Positions 9,201 to 9,937 of a stretch of 9,937 bases of DNA are shown in pieces. Made by a program: the position numbers and the translations under genes. Positions within the stretch are counted from its first letter, which is position 1. Every line of letters starts with the position of its first letter. The DNA comes from Verrucomicrobiales bacterium (GTDB lineage: Bacteria; Verrucomicrobiota; Verrucomicrobiia; Verrucomicrobiales; Verrucomicrobiaceae). The notes under the pieces were generated by a model. That model did not search any database and was not told where the DNA came from. It saw only the letters and a list, made by a program, of their open reading frames with translations. The DNA is taken from the NCBI GenBank assembly GCA_003453085.1, contig DMMK01000171.1, positions 1 through 9,937 on the forward strand, given 5' to 3'.

Positions 9201-9894
9201 TACTGTCCACCACCAGCAGGATGGAGCCATCGGCCGAAGCATCCAGCACTTCGCGCACGCCAGGGATGCTGGTGCGCACACGGGTACTGAGATTCCAATA
9301 CACCCCTTGGCTGGGGCTGGCCCCCAGCGGACCATCCACATCCGCCATGCCAAAGGCATAAGTGCTGCCTGTCGTGATGGCGGTGGGAATCGCCGTCAGG
9401 GTGGGATTCGCTGAACTGTAAAGGGAGATGACTGTGCCCGCGCTGCGGTCATAGAACCAGGGGATGATGTTCACCACATTTCCCACGCTCCATTTTTCAT
9501 AACCGACGACATCGCCTTCATCGTTCACATCCTTGCCATGGGCATACGGATGGGAGGAGGCTACCTTCGGGATGTCCAGCAGTACGGGCGTGCCCGTCGT
9601 CATGAGAAAGCCGCGCGTGCTGCTGCCAAAACGCACCCCGGTGGCATAGCGCCCATCTGGAGAGAGGGCCATGATGTCCTGCGACTGCGCGTACCCCTGG
9701 CCGCCCAGCACATCCCGCCCGATGCGGGTCACTTTGTATTGGGAGCCCACGGTCTGCGACATTCCCTGGCTGGCCACCCCCATCAGGAGAGCACACAGCC
9801 CCCCCTGAATGGCAGCCCGTCTTACGGGCAGTGTCTTAGGCGCGACAGAAAAAGTGTCGCCCAAGTAGTGCCAGAAGCCGCGGAAAATGCCCAT
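1..9894 (-). CDS. Giant secreted multidomain adhesin-like protein (3' end outside window)
   Basis: One frame is open for 3298 codons from ATG 9894 to base 1 without a stop. An in-frame TGA at 9907-9909 precedes the start, and this ATG is the only usual start between that stop and the signal sequence. The translation reads as recognisable extracellular modules from end to end, with no frame shift. They are a signal peptide, HAF-like repeats, 13 putative Ig repeats, three GEVED domains, an NHL-like propeller, two PA14 domains, three SdrD_B-like domains, a carbohydrate-binding-like jelly roll and a LamG domain. No catalytic motif was seen. The family knowledge is that such modules bind glycans, calcium or other surface ligands. 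Adhesion or polysaccharide capture is therefore inferred, not shown. The missing C-terminus should carry the export or anchoring signal (sorting domain, autotransporter barrel or similar). The specific function is unknown. Confidence 0.96.
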   Translation of the reverse strand, partial: MGIFRGFWHYLGDTFSVAPKTLPVRRAAIQGGLCALLMGVASQGMSQTVGSQYKVTRIGRDVLGGQGYAQSQDIMALSPDGRYATGVRFGSSTRGFLMTTGTPVLLDIPKVASSHPYAHGKDVNDEGDVVGYEKWSVGNVVNIIPWFYDRSAGTVISLYSSANPTLTAIPTAITTGSTYAFGMADVDGPLGASPSQGVYWNLSTRVRTSIPGVREVLDASADGSILLVVDSSTGYGKILRGSVATGWTTTVASFGFISGGKVSPDGRYVATSEIENDYLLGPFVFDTVQGLRMNLPLRAGDTLGGKVGAVSDTGRVLGSVHTAGSNGSFAVMWLSPLSSYTTFLDLLATDGHASQDSTYYGWNLYNGGDGISADGMTMAIYGRNLSSLEDSMLFQQNCPAITLNPASLPAGSLGAFYTQTLTASGGIGSNLYSIASGSLPAGLSLNASTGVLSGTRSSPASASFTVRVMDASGCMGQRSYTINALCTPIAISPAVPANAIINVTYSQSFMATGGSNSYTWSVTGGSLPAGLTLNPTTGVMGGKATSANGEGVEVTLTATDSIGCSGSQTVRLVVCPVITLSPSSMVNGTLGLNYSATVTASSGTPPYAFSVSSGSLPAGLVLNEETGAISGLPTTAGTSSVTLRAADASGCFGTRAYSFTINGATSDFGDYSLFSNASSTVNSRLRIGTLVDAEGSTIADNIASGDDTFGSDDEDGVTFSSLVQGNAGTATVRVTNTRGATAYLNMWMDWNGDGTLSSTEQVATNLSIANGTNNVNRAINFTVPATAMEGMVGARVRLTSTSNPGSASTSGIGEVEDHLVSVTSACPEFAVVVVNYNNNTISRFSGTDGSHLATWTPSGLSSPNYGYRVSDNTLLVANGSSNTVTKHNPFTGALISTLVPAGRGLNFPYQMAVALDSSIYIANQNAGNVLRFNQTTGEVLGTVLSTSSPAGLVFDEEGKLYITQNISGGSLRQYNSSGTLLSVIATWPSGEYPRGLAWGPDGRLYVNVRNNNSSNGRVDAISLPGGTRSTFVTLDSGSNPYTGIKWGPDSNLYVVDYGENELDVFSASGSLLRKLTTSLDGPHAVAFSDCEASTQDFGDYVGFGAASSTWSTTVRLGNEVDTESRPRSNLYANGDDIDDIDDEDGVTMPASFTAGSTVTVPVKLLNTSGGTVYLNAWLDADLDGDLTDAGEQVITNRIVANGTNGVTQNISITVPAGVTPGMAGMRFRLSTVSSVAPTGSAGIGEVEDYLVALLAAPVDFGDLSVLGSASSVVNAGLRIGTNATDSEMTNPANATATGDDAVGTDDEDSALPAFSSGASSSMTLNLFNNTGATAYFSAWVDWNNDGALNGSNEQVIAETTVTTSASVQSRTFTVNVPGTAVRGTPLGLRLRLSSLPGIPSVGSHGQGEVEDYQVTVQCPSITVNPVTVTSAVTGASYTQTFTASGGTAPYTFAVSAGVLPAWATLNADSGVLTGIPNSTTAASFTIRATDASGCMGSRAYTLTPSCPALTVSTSALPAASVGTFYDQMLAAGGGTGPYTWDITSGTLPAGLTLVPATGRLSGTPTTGNGAGVSVVFRATDANGCQVSRTLVLRVCPVINLSPSTLPAPVLGAAYDQTVTASSGAAPYLYAVGTGNLPAGLTLNVSTGKITGVVTSLAPSSFTLTATDTNGCRGTRAYVLTPVCPTLTVTPGNLPAAAVGVEYSQTLTATNGTAPYTWAVSAGTLPTGLTLNAESGVLSGLPTVGNGAGAAITFRATDANGCLGTVSMTFKVCPVITISPAILAPVVVGSPYSQTLTASGGASSYTYALVSGDLPAGLTLSPGGVISGTTTVTAPASIVVAATDGNGCVATKNYSVAVGCSPVSIAPTTLSPGMAGTSYSQTLTSDLPSGLKGEYFLGMNFETLALTRQDAAVNFAWGGGSPDPVISVDGFSIRWTGAVLPSSTGSYTFRATADDGVRLWVNNVLVIDRWIDQGATAYTATVSLTGGVPVNVRMEYYERGGDAVAALDWSGPSFAMKSVTEWTSYQWTVASGSLPAGLSLNATTGVISGILANSSTATFTVRAVDWKGCEGTRAYTLNAGCSAVTVDPETLASATVGTPYSQALTALPVIGLTGEYYSGLNFNTLLLTRKDAAIDFDWGNGSPDPLLPNNVFSVRWTGKVVPPSTGSYTFRTTSDDGIRLWVNNVLVIDQWRDQSPTNYAAAVNLTGGAEVPVKVEFYENGGGAVARFYWSGPGFASKPVTEWQTYTWAVASGSLPAGLSLNTATGVISGTPTSNVTSNFIIRASDSSGCAGTRAYTLGPVCPPLAITTSSLPDAYLGVAYNQTLTASGASSTLTWALSSGALPTGLNLSPGGVISGTPSLTGNASFTVRAVDVAGCQVTRSFAMSARSLALGNQVWADMNNDGLRQTGESGIAGLRMELWSVGNDGVRNNGGGDDVKAAVDVFTDANGLYQFTLLVPGSYYVRMPTAPLHFPAVSTGGVNLDNGVNNDSNAIQPAGSGTQVVGPVIVLTPAGEPDTAADGDGPDTDSTVDFGFANLDACYVSNLIDNPSFEFQQQPNSTGTALSVLGYNGAGTGLGTGINAYQWVNGINGSSGLGEPVQRVQIQAAGSGSRVSWVESFKSRHGSRHMLLQGTSSGVSVRAAGGAGWGTVLQAGREYQLSVWAANASAADASIIWNLGANAPVFQVITGSTPGIYQQYTVSQAEMTASAVGELQCCGFPVTGTSLSKFTSADYNSWSEAVANGAQPQWRQFTWRFRVAAGATASQLDTANFVLSGGSSSGPVVADFVSLCQLSSANNLAIGNQVWTDANNNGLKDGNELGRSGVTVQLYSSVDLTAGNEDDVFISSATTSTTGNFQFSNLAEGRYVLKVTPPSGLPLTGGTPVALDNQVNNDNNGSQPSGQGTPLFSPVVTLTSGLEPVNDGDDSADSDLSVDFGLFSGITVGNQVWADTNNDGVYDSTAEIGISGLTVQLLNQADEVVATTTTNGSGVYSLLAYRPGIYRLRIPNPSSTYPLASPVADQNDNGEDNDSNGLQPGGVGTAVFSPEFTLIAATEPGSAGSTNVENTLDFGFRSCPSIVVNPGVLGAATRNIAYSVNLSATGGSIPYNYTLSMGSLPDGLTLSPAGLLSGTVSSGAFLGDYTFVVRATDATGCFGARTYILKVTQGVIAISPETLPSATQYLPYTQSLVASGGSAPYAWSVSPAVPSGVLTWWPAEASSGTIIGTDAGSALSGTTYGTGRIGKAFVFDGVDDVVAVADSETLRPALLTLEAWVNPTYPMNANGSVISKTTSALGTDGHGLG
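280..414 (-). repeat. Ig repeat 13, N-terminal half (residues 3161-3205)
   Basis: The segment reads as a He_PIG repeat (VIAISPETLPSA, then YTQSLVASGGSAPYAW and SVSPAVPSG), but it opens with TQG where all twelve other repeats open with Cys. After the LPAG-equivalent turn (VPSG) the Ig sequence stops and a LamG domain begins. The second half is expected downstream of LamG, outside the window. Confidence 0.75.
415..681 (-). repeat. Putative Ig (He_PIG-type) repeat 12 (residues 3072-3160)
   Basis: This is an 89-residue repeat opening CPSIVVNPGVLG, then IAYSVNLSATGGSIPYNY, MGSLPDGLTLS, GLLSGTV and DATGCFGARTY. The Cys pair is 3072/3150. It restarts the Ig series after the SdrD_B/jelly-roll section and runs straight into repeat 13. 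Confidence 0.85.
682..1080 (-). other. SdrD_B-like domain 3 (residues 2939-3071)
   Basis: The domain starts ITVGNQVWADTNNDGVYD and continues IGISGLTVQLLNQ, TTTNGSGVYSLLAYRPGIYRL, DQNDNGEDNDSNG and ENTLDFGFRS. The loop D-T-N-N-D-G is the expected calcium site. It is 133 residues, the shortest of the three, mainly because the loop after the second strand is short. It ends immediately before Cys3072 of Ig repeat 12. Confidence 0.9.
1081..1512 (-). other. SdrD_B-like domain 2 (residues 2795-2938)
   Basis: The domain starts NNLAIGNQVWTDANNNG and continues ELGRSGVTVQLYS, SSATTSTTGNFQFSNLAEG, RYVLKVTPPSG, DNQVNNDNNGSQPSG and DLSVDFGLF. The calcium-type loop reads D-A-N-N-N-G-L-K-D-G-N-E. It is 144 residues and lacks Cys. 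It directly precedes SdrD_B 3 and shares with it the VDFG end followed by (V/I)GNQVW. Confidence 0.9.
1513..2280 (-). other. Carbohydrate-binding-like jelly-roll domain (residues 2539-2794)
   Basis: The segment opens CYVSNLIDNPSFEF, a start typical of galactose-binding-like and CBM_4_9-type jelly rolls ('N-x-(D/S)-F-E'). Later come SRHMLLQGTSSG, GTVLQAGREYQLSVWAAN, a possible second sandwich strand set QWRQFTWRFRVAAG and a closing VADFVSLCQL. It has four Cys: 2539 and 2789 near its ends, and an adjacent pair 2714-2715 (LQCCGF). I cannot name the family with certainty. A DUF642-like module or a lectin-like sandwich are alternatives. Glycan binding is inferred from fold resemblance only. Its position between SdrD_B 1 and 2 suggests insertion into an SdrD_B array. 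Confidence 0.6.
2281..2733 (-). other. SdrD_B-like domain 1 (residues 2388-2538)
   Basis: The segment starts LALGNQVWADMNNDGLRQ and continues with TGESGIAGLRMELWS, TDANGLYQFTLLVPGSYYVRM, a DNGVNNDSNA segment and a terminal DSTVDFGFA. This order (G-N-x-V-W-x-D-x-N-x-D-G, G-(I/L)-x-x-(L/V), D-x-x-G-x-Y-x-F, P-G-x-Y, D-F-G-F) is the SdrD B-repeat/Cna-B-like beta-sandwich family, whose aspartate loop binds calcium and stiffens stalks of surface proteins. Its 151 residues fit the SdrD_B range with one longer loop (NGGGDDVKAAVD). It is separated from the other two SdrD_B domains by a jelly-roll domain. Confidence 0.88.
2734..2994 (-). repeat. Putative Ig (He_PIG-type) repeat 11 (residues 2301-2387)
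   Basis: This is an 87-residue repeat with opening CPPLAITTSSLP, then YNQTLTASG, SSGALPTGLNLS, GGVISGTP and DVAGCQVTR. The Cys pair is 2301/2376. It is an uninterrupted repeat that follows the two PA14-carrying ones and links the Ig array to the first SdrD_B-like domain. Its GGVISGT turn lacks the usual Thr-Gly and is most like repeat 8, suggesting they are close relatives. Confidence 0.85.
2995..3657 (-). other. Ig repeat 10 with inserted PA14 domain (residues 2080-2300)
   Basis: This has the same layout as repeat 9. An Ig start (Cys2080 to YSQALTA) is followed by a PA14 insert at about 2107-2235 and then the rest of the Ig repeat from YTWAVASGSLPAGL, with the second Cys at 2289. PA14 motifs are LTGEYYSGLNF, IDFDWGNGSPDPLL, FSVRWTGKVVP, YTFRTTSDDGIRLWVNN, VIDQW and FYENGGGAVARFYW. 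The Asp-Asp of the S-D-D-G motif is kept. Length (221) and insertion point match repeat 9 residue for residue, and a 29-base stretch is identical between them, so the fused unit was duplicated as a whole. Glycan binding is inferred from the family. Confidence 0.85.
3335..3363. repeat. 29-bp direct repeat, copy A (pairs with 3998-4026)
   Basis: The 29 bases here are identical to 3998-4026, exactly 663 bp (221 codons) apart. They encode the RLWVNNVLVI core of the two PA14 domains. The repeat is best explained as a conserved trace of the Ig-PA14 unit duplication and is not a separate element. Confidence 0.9.
3658..4320 (-). other. Ig repeat 9 with inserted PA14 domain (residues 1859-2079)
   Basis: The Ig repeat begins normally (Cys1859 to YSQTLTS), then is interrupted by a PA14 domain at about 1886-2014. 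It resumes at YQWTVASGSLPAGL (2024 on) and ends with its second Cys at 2068. PA14 is identified by LKGEYFLGMNF, a FAWGGGSPDP segment, FSIRWTGAVLP, YTFRATADDGVRLWVNN, VIDRW, YYERGGDAVAALDW and SGPSF. PA14 is a beta-barrel found in adhesins, glycosidases and toxins, often binding carbohydrate through adjacent aspartates; the Asp-Asp of the A-D-D-G motif is present. The insert replaces the ASGGTAPY hairpin of ordinary repeats. The unit is 221 residues, the same length as the next one. Confidence 0.85.
3998..4026. repeat. 29-bp direct repeat, copy B (pairs with 3335-3363)
   Basis: This is the second copy of the identical stretch in the PA14 coding sequence of Ig repeat 9. Flanking codons differ at many third positions, so the duplication is old, with this core kept more strictly. 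It could serve as a short tract for recombination between the two units. Confidence 0.9.
4321..5643 (-). repeat. Putative Ig (He_PIG-type) repeats 4-8 (residues 1418-1858)
   Basis: There are five tandem repeats: 1418-1505 (88 aa), 1506-1594 (89), 1595-1682 (88), 1683-1771 (89) and 1772-1858 (87). All carry the opening Cys, Y-(S/T/D)-Q-(T/M), the LP(A/T)G(L) turn (LPAWA in repeat 4), the (V/R/K)-(L/I)-(S/T)-G turn and a D-x-(N/S)-GC motif. Cys pairs are 1418/1494, 1506/1584, 1595/1671, 1683/1761 and 1772/1847. Repeats 5 and 7 are the longer type with a GNGAG insertion before the F strand, and each is followed by a repeat opening CPVI. The array therefore reads as a two-repeat unit of 177 residues copied in tandem. 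Disulfide-stapled spacer function is inferred. Confidence 0.87.
5644..6129 (-). other. GEVED domain 3 (residues 1256-1417)
   Basis: The unit begins APVDFGDLSVLG, continues LRIGTNATDSE, then the acidic run GTDDEDSA, the loop WVDWNNDGALNGSNEQV and the family motif GQGEVEDYQV. It is 162 residues and without Cys. The calcium-type loop D-W-N-N-D-G-x-L is intact. The middle (FNNTGATAYFSAW) aligns with the same part of GEVED 1 (TRGATAYLNMW), which points to origin by duplication. It hands over directly to Ig repeat 4 at Cys1418. Confidence 0.88.
6130..6615 (-). other. GEVED domain 2 (residues 1094-1255)
   Basis: The unit begins TQDFGDYVGFG and has VRLGNEVDTES, a strongly acidic stretch GDDIDDIDDEDGV, the loop DADLDGDLTDAGEQV and the closing motif GIGEVEDYLV. 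It is 162 residues and free of Cys, matching GEVED 1 and 3 in length and motif order. The D-A-D-L-D-G-D-L-x-x-x-x-E loop is a probable calcium site. Two 9-base copies in tandem (6472-6489) encode part of the acidic stretch, but the domain length is unchanged against its sisters. It follows the propeller directly and abuts GEVED 3 with no linker. Confidence 0.88.
6616..7419 (-). other. NHL/SMP-30-like six-bladed beta-propeller (residues 826-1093)
   Basis: The segment shows five or six blades with the pattern P-x-x-(hydrophobic)-A-x-x-x-D-G-x-L-Y-(I/V)-x-(N/D), then a polar turn and R-(F/Y/I)-(N/D/S). Examples are VALDSSIYIANQNAGNVLRF, LVFDEEGKLYITQN, LAWGPDGRLYVNVRN and IKWGPDSNLYVVDYGEN. The last partial strand, HAVAFSD, would pair with the first, EFAVVVVNYN, in a velcro closure. 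Cys826 and Cys1090 flank these two strands and are the only Cys residues in the segment, so a disulfide closing the ring is likely. NHL-like propellers bind sugars, peptides or metals. No lactonase-type catalytic residues could be assigned. It sits between GEVED 1 and GEVED 2. Confidence 0.8.
7420..7905 (-). other. GEVED domain 1 (residues 664-825)
   Basis: The unit opens with SDFGDYS, continues RLRIGTLVDAE, then an acidic run GSDDEDGV, a WMDWNGDGTLSSTEQV segment and the terminal motif GIGEVEDHLV that names the GEVED family. The D-x-N-x-D-G-x-L-x-x-x-E loop looks like a calcium-binding EF-hand/dockerin-type loop embedded in a beta-sandwich. GEVED domains occur in secreted proteins of Bacteroidota, Verrucomicrobiota and others, mostly next to adhesion or propeller modules. 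The unit is 162 residues, exactly as long as GEVED 2 and 3, but is separated from them by a propeller. It contains no Cys. Function is inferred to be a calcium-stabilised structural or binding module. Confidence 0.88.
7906..8703 (-). repeat. Putative Ig (He_PIG-type) repeats 1-3 (residues 398-663)
   Basis: There are three tandem repeats: 398-485 (88 aa), 486-574 (89 aa) and 575-663 (89 aa). Each runs C-P/T-x-I-x-(hydrophobic)-x-P near the start, then Y-(S/T)-x-(T/S) with A-(S/T)-G-G, then GSLPAGL, then TG(V/A)-(I/L/M)-(S/G)-G, then D-(A/S)-x-GC and a final strand. This is the signature of bacterial putative Ig domains (He_PIG family). The Cys pairs 398/474, 486/564 and 575/651 have near-identical spacing and probably form one intradomain disulfide each. 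Repeat 2 belongs to a variant type, with an NGEG insertion before the penultimate strand, that recurs at repeats 5 and 7. The role is most likely a stiff spacer, with adhesion possible. Confidence 0.85.
8704..9753 (-). other. HAF-like repeat region, probable beta-propeller (residues 48-397)
   Basis: About seven degenerate repeats share the pattern small-x-(S/N)-(D/P)-(D/E)-G-x-hydrophobic-hydrophobic-G followed by an aromatic or hydrophobic strand. Clear examples are ALSPDGRYATGV (about 76-87), DVNDEGDVVGYEKW (about 122-135), KVSPDGRYVATS and AVSDTGRVLGSV, the last followed by AVMW, and GISADGMTMAIYGR. These resemble the extracellular HAF repeat family, where the phrase 'G-I-N-D-x-G-x-V-V-G' recurs and the fold is thought to be propeller-like. 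The region has no Cys, unlike most of the protein. It forms the mature N-terminus and would be a globular head. The ligand is unknown. Confidence 0.6.
9754..9894 (-). other. Signal peptide with long n-region (residues 1-47)
   Basis: The N-terminus begins MGIFRGFWHYLG. A basic stretch (VRR, residues 24-26) comes next, followed by a short hydrophobic core AAIQGGLCALLMGVAS (27-42). Cleavage is plausible after Ala-Ser at 42 or after the Ser-Gln pair at 46-47. The n-region of about 26 residues is longer than usual and recalls extended signal peptides of very large exported proteins. Cys34 lies inside the hydrophobic core rather than after it, so this is not a convincing lipobox. A start at Met38 (ATG 9783) would remove most of the hydrophobic core, which is why 9894 was chosen. 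Sec-dependent export is inferred. Confidence 0.75.
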
Positions 9895-9937
9895 TATGAT
9901 GAAGAATCATCGCATTCTAGTCACACTCAATATAATT
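9895..9937 (-). other. Short upstream leader of the giant gene
   Basis: These 43 bases are the only non-coding part of the window. They are AT-rich compared with the gene. There is no Shine-Dalgarno-like purine run within 15 bases of ATG 9894, so initiation is probably SD-independent. A TAGAAT hexamer on the minus strand (9914-9919) could be a weak -10 box 20 bases from the start codon, but the matching -35 region would lie outside the window. No operator or hairpin is evident. Confidence 0.4.

Noticed and set aside
9790..9795. Cys34 as a lipoprotein lipobox
   Set aside because: The Cys is within the hydrophobic core and is preceded by Gly-Gly-Leu, not by a Leu-x-(Ala/Gly/Ser) box at the end of the core.
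9836..9910. Short minus-strand ORF of 24 codons overlapping the gene start (possible leader peptide)
   Set aside because: It has no ribosome site and no attenuator-like hairpin or codon run, and most of it overlaps the signal-peptide coding sequence in another frame. It is probably chance.
9931..9936. TATAAT on the + strand, a possible divergent -10 box pointing out of the window
   Set aside because: The upstream -35 position would fall inside the giant gene's leader with no TTGACA-like match at the right spacing, and the downstream sequence is not visible.

Overview
The window is almost entirely one gene. A single reading frame on the minus strand starts at ATG 9894 and stays open to base 1, giving 3298 codons with no stop. 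The gene runs off the left edge, so its C-terminus is not visible. Only bases 9895-9937 lie outside it. The protein is a giant secreted mosaic of extracellular binding and scaffold domains. I see no enzyme, RNA gene, CRISPR array, insertion sequence or terminator. All domain names below come from reading the translation by eye; no profile search was run.

Order from the N-terminus (right to left on the + strand): a long-n-region signal peptide (residues 1-47); a propeller-like region with HAF-type repeats (48-397); three putative Ig (He_PIG-type) repeats (398-663); GEVED domain 1 (664-825); a six-bladed NHL/SMP-30-like propeller (826-1093); GEVED 2 and 3 (1094-1417); Ig repeats 4-8 (1418-1858); Ig repeats 9 and 10, each with an inserted PA14 domain (1859-2300); Ig repeat 11 (2301-2387); SdrD_B-like domain 1 (2388-2538); a carbohydrate-binding-like jelly-roll domain (2539-2794); SdrD_B-like domains 2 and 3 (2795-3071); Ig repeat 12 (3072-3160); and Ig repeat 13, interrupted by a LamG/concanavalin-type domain that leaves the window (3161-3298+).

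The striking property is regularity. The three GEVED units are each 162 residues, the two Ig-PA14 units are each 221 residues, and the plain Ig repeats are 87-89 residues. Every Ig repeat except the 13th opens with a Cys and has a second Cys at a fixed spacing. Each scaffold family is interrupted by ligand-binding-type modules: Ig by PA14 and LamG, GEVED by a propeller, SdrD_B by a jelly roll. A reasonable inference is an extended, disulfide- and calcium-stabilised surface or secreted adhesin that displays glycan-binding modules.

The organism is probably a GC-rich Gram-negative with very large mosaic exoproteins. This mix (He_PIG, GEVED, SdrD_B, PA14, LamG, HAF-like repeats, no clear Shine-Dalgarno) fits Verrucomicrobiota such as the Prosthecobacter/Verrucomicrobium group best. 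Planctomycetota or another environmental phylum remains possible. No neighbouring gene is visible, so operon context cannot be judged.
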